The notes: generated from the sequence alone by a model not told the origin. DNA of 22,500 nt from Stramonita haemastoma (GCA_030674155.1 CM060319.1:509668-532167), one strand, 5' to 3'; numbered from the stretch's first letter, positions 1 through 10,586 are shown. Numbers and translations are program-made.

Positions 1-150
1 GTAGGGGGAGGGGAGGGATACAGAGTGCCTAGTCGGGTGACCCCTAGGGCTTTCAGCTGGAGAGTGCATAACAGCAACAACAATTACAACAAACCGTCCA
101 TGTCTTAAAGTATTGTAAGAAATATTCTTTAACCGGCTGTCAGACAGCGA

Positions 151-432
151 CATAAGCCTATTGTATTAAACCCTAAACCTATGGTATTAAAACATTAGCC
201 TTTTGTAGCCTATTGTATCAAAACATAAGCCTATTGTATTTAAACATAAGCCTATTGTATTAAAACATAAGCCTATGGTATTAAAATATAAGCCTATTGT
301 ATTAAAACATAAACCTATTGTATCAAAACACAAGCCTATTGTATTAAAGCAAAAGCCTATTGTATTAAAGCATAATCTTATTGTATTAAAGCATAAGTAT
401 ATTATATTAAAACATAAGCCTATCGTATCATA
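151..432. repeat. 21-bp AT-rich minisatellite
   Basis: About 13 imperfect head-to-tail copies of a 21-bp unit with the core CCTATTGTATTAAAACATAAG. Copies differ by single substitutions such as GTATC for GTATT and CATAA for CAAAA. Because the unit length is a multiple of three, a long reverse frame stays open, but it only encodes a repeating seven-residue pattern and is not a gene. Confidence 0.9.
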
Positions 433-516
433 ACAAATATAAGCCAAAAAATAACTGTTTGCTGAAATGCTGTTTCTCACTACAGGAGTACATGATATAA
501 TACAGGTATGAATTAG

Positions 517-829
517 CAAATAAATTATTCGTTCATCCTTCCATTAGTAAAGAAATTATTCGTTTATCTTTCCATCAGTGAAGCAATTATTCGTTTCTCT
601 TTCCATCAATGAACAATTATTTGTTTCTTTCAATCAGTAAATAAATAGCTTGTTTATCTTTCCATCAGTAAATACATCATTCGTTTATCTTTCCATCAGT
701 AAATACATTATTCGTTTATCTTTCCATCAGTAAATAAATTATTCGTTTATCTTTCCATCAGTAAATAAATTATGCGGTTATCTTTTTATAAGTGAAGAAA
801 TTTTTCGTTTATTTTTCCATCAACAGGAA
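517..829. repeat. 31-bp AT-rich minisatellite
   Basis: About ten copies of a unit near 31 bp, with the core ATTCGTTTATCTTTCCATCA followed by GTAAATAAATT. The outer copies are the most diverged and the central ones (about 660-770) are nearly identical, as expected for unequal exchange in the middle of an array. No coding signal. Confidence 0.88.
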
Positions 830-1188
830 AATGCATGTCAAAGGGAGAAACACATCTGTAGCGTGCAAGTGTCGTGTAGTGGAGAGGAATTCAGGCCAGA
901 AAGATGTTATTTATTTTGTATGTTTTATTTTTTCTATAATAATGACATTCTTTAGTTATACTTTTTGCCTGCCTATTTGATTTTTCTTGTTTTATGAAAA
1001 TTTATCTGTCTAAATCACCTGGTGGTGAACAAACCAGGGAGAAAAAATGCTTCTCTGCTTTGTTCTGTTTACTGCTGTCTCTTGTTATTTATTGTAGTCA
1101 GCTATTGTCATTTATTATTGTCATTTATTGTAGTCATTTATTGTAGTTATTGATTGGAGTCAAATGGTGTTGAGACCTCCGTTGCAGC
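830..1188. other. No gene seen; short TTATTGTAGTCA repeats
   Basis: AT-rich DNA with no convincing open frame. Between about 1085 and 1160 there are several short degenerate copies of TTATTGTAGTCA or TTATTGTCA. Confidence 0.6.
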
Positions 1189-1853
1189 TTGTGTGTACAT
1201 ATCCAGACACCAAACGCTTACCAGGAGGACATTCTACCCACCAGCACCGTGTTCCTGACTGACTACAAGTCCATCCTGCAGAGTCTCCATGCACCAGGAG
1301 GAAAGCAGATCCTAAAAAACACCAACAAGAACGAAGCTACTACCTACTACTACCTAGCTACTTCCTACTGTGGTGTACAAGCCAACAAAGAAACAGACAG
1401 CCTCTCCTAGGCAGGCAGCAACTAGGAACAGCCATCCCATTCAGTGTCATACGGCAATGCAAAGACAATCCTGAGAAACAGCTTCAGGGAAACTTGGCAA
1501 CAGCGACTGGGAGCCAGGCCAGAAGATGAAACCAAAATGGCAGCATTCTTGAGATAGATATCAGCTGCTCAAGTTGCCAACTTCAAACTGCGAACAGGTC
1601 ACTGCCAACTCCTATTTCATCTCCACTGCCTTAAAAAAAAATCCCACACTGACCAGTGCCCCTGTGGCACAGCTCCCCCCCCCTCACATCCTGAAGTCCT
1701 GTCCTACCTTCAACACTCTCAGACACCAGACGTGACCCAGCCTAGTAGAGCTCCAGGGAAAAAAACAAACGGAGGGGATCGGCGGGGTCACTACGACAGA
1801 CTGCAGACTTTGCCATCCAGGCTGGATTGAAAATTTAGCATAGCCAGGAACGC
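1189..1853 (+). pseudogene. Decayed 3' end of a non-LTR retrotransposon with RNase H domain
   Basis: The first frame (1189-1410) reads like the C-terminal half of a retroelement RNase H domain: VFLTDYKSILQSL, then SYCGVQANKETDSLS. The latter matches the family pattern SHCG-x-x-GN-x-x-AD-x-L, with the His replaced by Tyr. Downstream, after stops, there is FKLRTGHCQLLFHLHCL at about 1580 and a CPCGT motif at about 1662, as in the tail of Jockey-like LINE proteins. Stops and frame changes show it is dead. The element ends near ATAGCCAGGAACGCA and runs straight into a GAA repeat, which probably grew from its 3' tail. The 5' limit is not clear. I infer a LINE with a C-terminal RNase H; the clade is not certain. 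Confidence 0.75.
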
Positions 1854-1886
<33 letters not shown>

Positions 1887-1940
1887 AGAACAAGAACAAG
1901 AACAAGAACAAGAACAAGAACAAGAACAAGAACAAGAAGA
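1854..1940. repeat. (GAA)n then (GAACAA)n microsatellite at the LINE 3' end
   Basis: A GAA/GAG block (about 1854-1890) passes into about eight copies of GAACAA (about 1886-1937). It begins directly at the end of the RNase H LINE remnant, so the repeat is best read as its expanded tail. Confidence 0.9.
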
Positions 1941-2061
1941 TAACCAGATATCTTGATAAAAGTGACTTGTCTTATCAAACGTACAGAATGGATTTGCCAT
2001 ATGACAACATTTGAGCACACATTTCGGTTTTTAGATTAATTAATTCATTGATTGATCGAAT

Positions 2062-2129
2062 GATTCCCCAAGTGTCTTCAGGTGCACACTGTCAAGTACT
2101 TCTCATCCTGGCGGGGTCACTCTGCCTTC
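2062..2129 (+). repeat. Decayed copy 1 of the exon A start
   Basis: About 64 bases align with the first 60 or so bases of exon A (from 2354) at roughly 70% identity with one single-base gap. The shared anchors are CTTC-GGT, CTGTCA and CTCATCCTGGC. The acceptor AG is lost, since GATT stands where the exon has CAGCATT. It is preceded by a degenerate TTGATTGA tract, like the exon itself. Confidence 0.7.
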
Positions 2130-2350
2130 TGATTGATTAATTGATTGATCGGCTGATTGATACATTAATGGATTAATGGCAGCATTTTTAATAACCTTTG
2201 TGTCTATGCTGTCGGCATCACTGATCCTGGCAGATCTACTGTTTGTTGATTGATTGGTTGATTGATTGATTGATCGATTGATTGGTTGATTGGTTGTTTA
2301 ATTCATTGATTGGTGGATTGATTGATTGACAGACTGATGGCTGGGTTGAT
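2130..2350. repeat. Degenerate TTGA/TGAT tract with decayed copy 2 of the exon A start
   Basis: TTGATTGATTGA-type repeats (2130-2165 and 2242-2350) flank a second copy of the exon A start at 2178-2241. That copy keeps GGCAGCATT, including the acceptor AG at 2180-2181, and aligns over about 62 bases at about 65% identity with one gap. Most differences in its first half are transitions that make the copy AT-richer. It would read CAT TTT TAA, so it is not a usable exon. The repeat tract supplies the sequence just before the true acceptor of exon A. Confidence 0.7.
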
Positions 2351-2355
2351 TGCAG

Positions 2356-2513
2356 CATTACCTGACGGCCTTCGGGTCCACCCTGTCAGTGCCCCTCATC
2401 CTGGCCGCGCCGCTGTGTCTGAGGGGGGACAACGTGGGCCTCAGCGAGGTCATCGGCACCATCTTCTTCGTCAGCGGCGTCGCCACCCTGATGCAAGCCA
2501 CCCTGGGGGTCCG
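2356..2513 (+). CDS. SLC23A-type transporter, exon A (first membrane helices)
   Basis: Interior coding exon of a nucleobase/ascorbate transporter (NAT/SLC23 family), a Na+-coupled or H+-coupled membrane carrier for ascorbate or nucleobases. It encodes 52 codons plus two bases, starting HYLTAFGSTLSVPLILA and containing GTIFFVSGVATLMQATLGV. HYLT is the second half of the QH motif of membrane segment 1 in this family, so the Gln must end the upstream exon, which I do not find in the window. Acceptor TTGATTGCAG (AG at 2354-2355) and donor CCG|GTGAGG. The two leftover bases (CG) join the first G of exon B to make Arg. GC content is much higher than in the flanking repeats. Whether the substrate is ascorbate or a nucleobase cannot be told from this part. 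Confidence 0.9.
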
Positions 2514-2627
2514 GTGAGGGGTCAGGGGGTCAGGGGGCCAGGGAGATTAGTAGGGGTGGGTGAGGGGGAGGGTGGGGGAGCGGCAAGGGTTGTTGCTATG
2601 ATAATAGGGTTTTTGTTGGTGGTGAGA

Positions 2628-2900
<273 letters not shown>

Positions 2901-2963
2901 CCCGAATGTAAAAGGCTTGAGTGACGTTTGTTTGTGTCGTGGTTCTTCCCCTTGCTGTGGCAG

Positions 2964-3199
2964 GCTGCCCATCATTCAAGGCGCCACTTTCGCCTTCCTG
3001 GCCCCCACCTTCTCTATCCTGTCTCTGCCAGAGTGGCAGTGTCCTGCCCACATCACCATGCTTACTGCAGATACCAACAACACTTTCGCCGCCACAGCTG
3101 CTGCCACCACCACCACCAACATCATCAGCAACACCAATGATTCTGCAGCCGCTAGCAGTATTCTATCACCACATACCATTGAAGTCTTAGTTATTGTTG
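2964..3199 (+). CDS. SLC23A-type transporter, exon B (helix 3 region and long outer loop)
   Basis: One base completing Arg, then 78 codons, then one base. It begins LPIIQGATFAFLAPTFSILS, which matches the family pattern RLP-x-x-Q-x-x-(A/T)FAFL-x-P. Next comes EWQCPA and a hydrophilic loop of about 45 residues rich in Thr, Ala, Asn and Ser, with sequons NNT and NDS. Acceptor GCTGTGGCAG, donor TTG|GTGAGT (strong). In vertebrate SLC23A proteins the matching loop is short, also with N-glycosylation sites, so this one is expanded. Part of the expansion is a run of ACC/GCC/ATC codons (about 3095-3125) that looks like a coding trinucleotide repeat. The leftover G joins AG of exon C to give Glu. Confidence 0.9.
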
Positions 3200-3546
3200 G
3201 TGAGTGTGTGTTGTTGTGGTGTCTTGTCTTGTGTGAGAGGACCAATGTTGGCATCGTTGTTGTTTGATGTTGTTGGTGTTGATGTCGTTGGTGTCAGATG
3301 ATGTTGTCGTTGTTATGATCTTTTTTTCCAGAATGTAAGGTTGAGACAAGTGGTGTTGAGTCAGTCAATAGATCAACTAATCAATGTCATCCCCGAAGTC
3401 GGAATGCGGATACCTTACTGGTGGGTTTGAAAAAGTCCCAGAGATGCTCAGAGCTCTAGCCGAGGAACGATACCAAAATTAGTCAATGTCACGGCCAGCT
3501 GGGAAGTCAATCAATAATCAGTTGGTCAATGTGATCGTCAGCCAAT
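3200..3546. other. Intron B-C start, no gene seen; TCAATCAATC motifs
   Basis: GT-rich and TTG-rich DNA to about 3340, then degenerate motifs such as AGTCAATCAATAATCAGTTGG (3506-3526), which recur at 4212-4235 on the other side of the microsatellite block. A CCGAAGTCGGAATGCGG segment (3393-3409) resembles a segment near 13456 and may be an old dispersed repeat. Confidence 0.5.
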
Positions 3547-3941
<395 letters not shown>

Positions 3942-3943
<2 letters not shown>

Positions 3944-3953
3944 AATAATAATG

Positions 3954-4020
<67 letters not shown>

Positions 4021-4041
4021 TAAATTTCAAAAATTAAAATT

Positions 4042-4079
<38 letters not shown>

Positions 4080-4086
4080 GATGATA
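3942..4086. repeat. (AAT)n and (ATGATA)n microsatellite
   Basis: AAT/ATA repeats to about 4017 and GATAAT repeats at 4048-4085. They close the compound microsatellite block that began at 3547. Confidence 0.95.
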
Positions 4087-4315
4087 CATGGAATTGATAT
4101 AGCGCTGTATCTTGCAAAAAACAGGTCAAAGCGCTTGCATTCGACCTATACAACTCACAAGCAATCAGTAGCAAATTATAATTTTAGTAAATTCGAATGT
4201 ATACACAAGTTAAGTCAATCAATCGATCAGTTGGTCATTTGATGATGAGTCATGGAGTTAATCAGTCGATCAATACTCTGGTAACGTCAACAAATCGATC
4301 AATTAGTCAACACAA

Positions 4316-4614
4316 TAAAGGTAAAAAGGTAAAGGTGTTACATAACCTATGTAGTCGTTGGGGAGCAAGGTATCAGAGACCTCAGCTTCTCTAGAGGCCA
4401 GCATATTGAGGGCAGCGCCCATCTCCTCTCCCTCGCTGCTTTACCTTCCCTGACCCTAAAAAGGGCAGGTACCCATTTATAGACTGGTGAACTGTACTGA
4501 AGCCAAGGCGCGCAAACGGTCACCCATCCAATAAGTAGCCCCGCTCAATGGTGCTCAATCTTGGCTTGGGGAAAGTGAGTGCTGTGACTAGTCAGCTATC
4601 CCGCCCCCAACACA
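4316..4614 (-). mobile_element. SINE with 5S rRNA-like head, copy 1
   Basis: Shares its sequence over most of its length with 14073-14345, for example CCAGCATATTGAGGGC, CTGACCCTAAA and CCAAGGCGCGCAAACGGTCA. Read on the minus strand, GGATGGGTGACCG (4517-4529) matches box C of the 5S rRNA internal promoter; the upstream part is more diverged than in copy 2. The left end carries GGTAAA repeats (4319-4337), probably the 3' tail. The head runs into the first unit of the 54-bp satellite at about 4596-4614. Assignment to the 5S-derived (SINE3) class is an inference from the box C match and copy 2. Confidence 0.75.
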
Positions 4615-7182
4615 ACATCAGAAACCACGATATTCCACACGTGTTGCAGCTATCCCGCCCCCGACACAACATCAGAAACCACGATATTCCACACGTGTTG
4701 CAGCTATCCCGCCCCCGACACAACATCAGAAACCACGATATTCCACACGTGTTGCAGCTATCCCGCCCCCGACACAACATCAGAAACCACGATATTCCAC
4801 ACGTGTTGCAGCTATCCCGCCCACGACACAACATCAGAAACCACGATATTCCACACGTGTTGCAGCTATCCCGCCCCCAACACAACATCAGAAACCACGA
4901 TATTCCACACGTGTTGCAGCTATCCCGCCCACGACACAACATCAGAAACCACGATATTCCACACGTGTTGCAGCTATCCCGCCCACGACACAACATCAGA
5001 AACCACGATATTCCACACGTGTTGCAGCTATCCCGCCCACGACACAACATCAGAAACCACGATATTCCACACGTTTTGCAGCTATCCCGCCCACGACACA
5101 ACATCAGAAACCACGATATTCCACACGTGTTGCAGCTATCCCGCCCACGACACAACATCAGAAACCACGATATTCCACACGTGTTGCAGCTATCCCGCCC
5201 CCGACACAACATCAGAAACCACGATATTCCACACGTGTTGCAGCTATCCCGCCCACGACACAACATCAGAAACCACGATATTCCACACGTGTTGCAGCTA
5301 TCCCGCCCACGACACAACATCAGAAACCACGATATTCCACACGTGTTGCAGCTATCCCGCCCCGACACAACATCAGAAACCACGATATTCCACACGTGTT
5401 GCAGCTATCCCGCCCCCGACACAACATCAGAAACCACGATATTCCACACGTGTTGCAGCTATCCCGCCCACGACACAACATCAGAAACCACGATATTCCA
5501 CACGTGTTGCAGCTATCCGCCCACGACACAACATCAGAAACCACGATATTCCACACGTGTTGCAGCTATCCCGCCCACGACACAACATCAGAAACCACGA
5601 TATTCCACACGTGTTGCAGCTATCCCGCCCACGACACAACATCAGAAACCACGATATTCCACACGTGTTGCAGCTATCCCGCCCACGACACAACATCAGA
5701 AACCACGATATTCCACACGTGTTGCAGCTATCCCGCCCACGACACAACATCAGAAACCACGATATTCCACACGTGTTGCAGCTATCCTGCCCACGACACA
5801 ACATCAGAAACCACGATATTCCACACGTGTTGCAGCTATCCCGCCCACGACACAACATCAGAAACCACGATATTCCACACGTGTTGCAGCTATCCCGCCC
5901 ACGACACAACATCAGAAACCACGATATTCCACACGTGTTGCAGCTATCCCGCCCCCGACACAACATCAGAAACCACGATATTCCACACGTGTTGCAGCTA
6001 TCCCGCCCACGACACAACATCAGAAACCACGATATTCCACACGTGTTGCAGCTATCCCGCCCACGACACAACATCAGAAACCACGATATTCCACACGTGT
6101 TGCAGCTATCCCGCCCCCGACACAACATCAGAAACCACGATATTCCACACGTGTTGCAGCTATCCCGCCCACGACACAACATCAGAAACCACGATATTCC
6201 ACACGTGTTGCAGCTATCCCGCCCACGACACAACATCAGAAACCACGATATTCCACACGTGTTGCAGCTATCCCGCCCACGACACAACATCAGAAACCAC
6301 GATATTCCACACGTGTTGCAGCTATCCCGCCCACGACACAACATCAGAAACCACGATATTCCACACGTGTTGCAGCTATCCCGCCCACGACACAACATCA
6401 GAAACCACGATATTCCACACGTGTTGCAGCTATCCTGCCCCCGACACAACATCAGAAACCACGATATTCCACACGTTTTGCAGCTATCCCGCCCACGACA
6501 CAACATCAGAAACCACGATATTCCACACGTGTTGCAGCTATCCCGCCCACGACACAACATCAGAAACCACGATTTTCCACACGTGTTGCAGCTATCCCGC
6601 CCACGACACAACATCAGAAACCACGATATTCCACACGTGTTGCAGCTATCCCGCCCACGACACAACATCAGAAACCACGATATTCCACACGTGTTGCAGC
6701 TATCCTGCCCCCGACACAACATCAGAAACCACGATATTCCACACGTGTTGCAGCTATCCCGCCCACGACACAACATCAGAAACCACGATATTCCACACGT
6801 GTTGCAGCTATCCCGCCCACGACACAACATCAGAAACCACGATATTCCACTCGTGTTGCAGCTATCCTGCCCCCGACACAACATCAGAAACCACGATATT
6901 CCACACGTGTTGCAGCTATCCCGCCCACGACACATCAGAAACCACGATATTCCACACGTGTTGCAGCTATCCCGCCCACGACACAACATCAGAAACCACG
7001 ATATTCCACACGTGTTGCAGCTATCCCGCCCACGACACAACATCAGAAACCACGATATTCCACACGTGTTGCAGCTATCCCGCCCACGACACAACATCAG
7101 AAACCACGATATTCCACACGTGTTGCAGCTATCCCGCCCACGACACAACATCAGAAACCACGATATTCCACACGTGTTGCAG
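4596..7182. repeat. 54-bp satellite, 48 tandem units
   Basis: Forty-eight head-to-tail units of 54 bp. The array is 2587 bp long, which is 48 x 54 minus five bases. The losses are one base near 5360, one near 5517 and three near 6933. Each unit has CTATCCCGCCC(A/C)CGACAC, then CATCAGAAACCACGATATTC, then CACACGTGTTGCAG. Units are nearly identical. The palindrome ACACGTGT contains an E-box (CACGTG) in nearly every unit; it is lost near 5071, 6472 and 6850. Since 54 is a multiple of three, frames stay open on both strands for hundreds of codons. I do not call a protein: several frames are open at once, the one-base losses move the array between frames, and differences do not favour synonymous sites. 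Confidence 0.95.
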
Positions 7183-7357
7183 CTATAGCCCCATAAGTGT
7201 CAACATTACAAACGAATGAAACAAGTGTTTGTTATTACTTCTGAAACTAAACAGTTCATCTTTAACGACAAACGAGAAAACGGTGTTTCATTTACATAAC
7301 TGAACATATCTAAATATGAATTTATTCAACCCTGTTGAACAATTCATCAAAAGACAC

Positions 7358-7560
7358 ATGAGCGTACGTAAAAGAAACCATGGCAGCAAGAGAGTTTTCC
7401 CTGAGAAAATTCTGTAAACAGAAAAGCCACCCTGATAGCAAGCAATGCACATTCAAGCAGGAAAATAAAAAGGTGGTGCTGCCCCTGTGGCGACACACTT
7501 TCTCCAGGGAGAGCAGCCCGAAGTTCACGCAGATAAATCTATCGTGACTGAAAATGGTGT
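7358..7560 (+). mobile_element. tRNA-type SINE, 5'-truncated copy
   Basis: Matches the reverse complement of the full copy at 14598-15024: TACGTAAAAGAAACCATGGC, AAAATTCTGTA, GCCACCCTGATAG, GTGGCGACAC, CAGGGAGAGCAGCCCGAA and GTTCACGCAGA occur in the same order. The tRNA-like head is missing. The 3' end GTACAATACA leads straight into an ACAAT repeat. An open minus-strand frame over this region is a shadow. Confidence 0.85.
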
Positions 7561-7835
7561 ACAATACAGTATGATACAATACACTATAGCTCGATACACT
7601 ATGGCACGATACAATGCAATACAATACAATATGATACGATACACTATGGCACGATACAATAAAATACAGTATGATACGATACACTATGGCACAATACAAT
7701 ACAATATTACAATACCAATACAATACAGCACGGTACAATATAAAACCAAACAACACAATACAAAACAATACAGTACAATACAGTATAATACAAAACAATC
7801 CAACACAATACAATACAGTACCGTGCATTGGGTTT
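7561..7835. repeat. Degenerate ACAAT/GATACACTATGGC repeat (SINE tail)
   Basis: ACAAT and CAGTATGATACAATAC pentamer-based repeats, including a longer unit with GATACACTATGGCACGATAC repeated about four times at 7580-7690. They begin at the 3' end of the plus-strand SINE and are best read as its expanded tail. Confidence 0.85.
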
Positions 7836-7857
7836 CATTCTCTCCTTACTCATTTTG

Positions 7858-8013
<156 letters not shown>

Positions 8014-8127
8014 ATATGCTCAACACATGTTACAAGGTTGATACACCTGTTTATATGATAATGAAGAATTCTTTTCCCTATTTGTAAGCAGCACAGTGCT
8101 ACTGTGGAGTCACTGCATTGCACAGAC

Positions 8128-9533
8128 AAATATACACACGTATAGTAAACAGCTGCTGTTCTGTATATACACAAAGTCATGGGAAACAGCTGCTGTTCTG
8201 TATATACACATGGTAAACAGCTGCTGTTCTGTATATACACATGGTAAACAGCTGCTGTTCTGTATATACACATGATAAACAGCTGCTGTTCTGTATATAC
8301 ACATGGTAAACAGGCTGCTGTTCTGTATATACACATGGTAAACAGCTGCTGTTCTGTATATACACCTGGTAAACAGCTGCTGTTCTGTATAATTATACAC
8401 ATGGTAAACAGGTTGCTGTTCTGTATAATTTTATACACATGGTAAACAGCTGCTGTTTTGTATATACACATGGTAAACAGCTGCTGTTCTGTATATACAC
8501 ATGGTAAACAGGCTGCTGTTCTGTATAATTTTATACACATGGTAAACAGGTTGCTGTTCTGTATAATTTTATACACATGGTAAACAGCTGCTGTTCTGTA
8601 TATACACATGGTAAACAGCTGCTGTTCTGTATATACACATGATAAACAGCTGCTGTTCTGTATAATTATGCACATGGTAAACAGGTTGCTGTTTTGTATA
8701 ATTTTATACACATGGGAAACAGCTGCTGTGCTGTATAATTTTATACACATGGGAAACAGCTGCTGTTCTGTATATACACATGGTAAACAGCTGCTGTTCT
8801 GTATATGCACATGGTAAACAGCTGCTGTTCTGTATAATTTTATACACATGGTAAACAGGCTGCTGTTCTGTATAATTTTATACACATGGGAAACAGGCTG
8901 CTGTTCTGTATAATTTTATGCACATGGGAAACAGCTGCTGTTCTGTATATACACCTGGTAAACAGCTGCTGTTCTGTATATACACCTGGTAAACAGCTGC
9001 TGTTCTGTATATACACATGGTAAACAGCTGCTGTTCTGTATATACACCTGGTAAACAGCTGCTGTTCTGTATATACACCTGGTAAACAGCTGCTGTTCTG
9101 TATATACACCTGGTAAACAGCTGCTGTTCTGTATATACACCTGGTAAACAGCTGCTGCTCTGTATATACACCTGGTAAACAGCTGCTGTTCTGTATATAC
9201 ACCTGGTAAACAGGCTGCTGTTCTGTATATACACCTGGTAAACAGCTGCTGTTCTGTATATACACCTGGTAAACAGCTGCTGCTCTGTATATACACCTGG
9301 TAAACAGCTGCTGCTCTGTATATACACCTGGTAAACAGCTGCTGTTCTGTATATACACCTGGTAAACAGCTGCTGTTCTGTATATACACCTGGTAAACAG
9401 CTGCTGCTCTGTATATACACCTGGTAAACAGCTGCTGCTCTGTATAATATACACCTGGTAAACAGGCTGCTGTTCTGTATATACACATGGTAAACAGCTG
9501 CTGTTCTGTATATAGTAAACAGCTGCTGTTCTG
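8128..9533. repeat. 31-bp minisatellite with two unit lengths
   Basis: Roughly 44 units with the core CAGCTGCTGTTCTGTATA, then TACACATGGTAAA. Short units are 31 bp. Longer ones carry an extra AATTTTA inside TATA-TACAC and are mixed in between about 8390 and 8935. From 8945 to 9475 most units have CACCTGG in place of CACATGG, so that sector has been homogenised separately. No coding signal; repeating Tyr-Thr-Glu-Gln-Gln frames are shadows. Confidence 0.95.
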
Positions 9534-9596
9534 CCTGTGTACATTGGCAGTCTGGTGTTCTGCTTGCGTCTGGCATCTTTTACCTCCTTTTTTGTA

Positions 9597-9712
9597 ATTG
9601 TATTGTATTGTATTGTATTGTATTGTATTGTATTGTATTGTATTGTATTGTATTGTATTGTATTGTATTGTATTGTATTGTATTGTATTGTATTGTATTG
9701 TATTGTATTGTG
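9597..9712. repeat. (TATTG)23 microsatellite, tail of a minus-strand SINE
   Basis: About 23 perfect copies of TATTG. The right edge joins the 3' end of a minus-strand SINE, so on that strand it reads as a (CAATA)n tail. Confidence 0.97.
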
Positions 9713-9801
9713 TACACTCCTTTAAGTCATGGCAGAGTTCTCTGAATGAAATTCAGGCTGCTCTTCCCAGGGAGAATACGTCACAAAAGCAGCACCATCC
9801 A
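9713..9801 (-). mobile_element. tRNA-type SINE, 3' part (split copy, piece 1)
   Basis: AAGTCATGGCAG, TGAAATTCAGGCTGCTCTTC and CCAGGGAGAATACGTCAC follow the same order as GTCACGGCAG, TGAAATTCGGGCTGCTCTCC and CCAGGGAGAGCGCGTCGCC at 14639-14697. The match breaks at AAAAGCAGCACCATCCA (9785-9801). A near copy of those 17 bases reappears at 10587, where the SINE continues, so this copy was split by an insertion. Confidence 0.85.
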
Positions 9802-10586
9802 CCACATTGTACACAATTAACACTTAACCAGGAACTAGTTCTATTTGGAGAAGATCAAAAAACAAAACCTGATGAGATTCTAGATTTGTTATTGATACTA
9901 GTGAAATATTTCCTCTATAAATGTCGATTTAACAAAATAAAACCTGCCATCAATAGTCTCATACAGGAACTGAAATACAGATACAAGTTAGAAAAATATA
10001 TGCATTGTCTAGAAATGAGACCAACTGCATTTGAAGTAAAATGGTTTCCATATGCAAACCTTGTTGAAAATGGAAACACTGCTATTCATTGAAAGAAAAG
10101 GATAATCTGGTAGTGTGACTCGGGGAGGGAAGGGGATGTTACATATAACATACATTAGCTCTCCCACATAAAATAGCAAAGTAGCTGTACACATTCACTC
10201 TATACTTTGTTTAATACATCTTTTTTTAGGCCTTGCTTCATTTGTAACAATACCTTTTTTTCATTTTTTTTCTGTTAAACTTGACTTTCGTCGTTGTTGC
10301 TATTCTGTTACCTCTGTTCTAGTATTAATAAAGATACTCAAGATAAATGTAACTCTACATCGTTTTTTCCAAAAATAAACCCTTGCAAGATCAATGAAAT
10401 ATTGATATGTGTAACACAATCACAATGTCAGAAGCCTACATACTGTATTGGCATTGAACATTTTGTTGTTTTTTCGCTTTTTACATCTTCCACTTTAAGT
10501 GATATTGGACGATAAATGAACGTTTTGTATTGATGAAGAATTTTGTGCTTTATGAGTGAATATAACCTTTAATGCAAGGTATAAAA
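9802..10586 (+). mobile_element. LINE 3' end inserted into a SINE
   Basis: A stretch of about 785 bp flanked by a 17-bp near-direct repeat with two differences (9785-9801 and 10587-10603), taken as a target-site duplication. It holds an open frame to the stop at 10090-10092. Its sequence includes ELVLFGEDQKTKPDEILDLL, KYFLYKCRFNKIKP and, near the end, KWFPYANLV. This resembles the C-terminal end of LINE ORF2 proteins, with the pattern LFG, then a KYYI-x-K-x-K-like stretch, then KW-x-P. About 490 bp of AT-rich 3' untranslated sequence follows, with AATAAA at 10327, ending in GGTATAAAA. The catalytic parts of the reverse transcriptase are missing, so it is a dead, 5'-truncated copy. The LINE clade is not identified. 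Confidence 0.65.

Noticed and set aside
187..519. 110-codon minus-strand frame with repeating Cys-Phe-Asn-Thr-Ile-Gly-Leu
   Set aside because: It is a shadow of the 21-bp minisatellite, whose unit length keeps the frame open.
4517..4564. A true 5S rRNA gene
   Set aside because: Only the internal promoter region is recognisable; the rest is diverged and joined to an unrelated body present twice, so it is a SINE.
4596..7182. CRISPR-like array of direct repeats
   Set aside because: Units are directly contiguous, with no unique spacers between repeats, and the context is eukaryotic.
4548..7219. Repetitive 882-codon and 607-codon open frames over the 54-bp array, as a repeat protein
   Set aside because: The unit length is a multiple of three, so frames are open on both strands at once. 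One-base losses move the array between frames, and differences are not biased toward synonymous sites.
10294..10515. 73-codon open frame in AT-rich DNA
   Set aside because: No recognisable family, lies in the 3' untranslated part of an inserted LINE, and has no coding bias.
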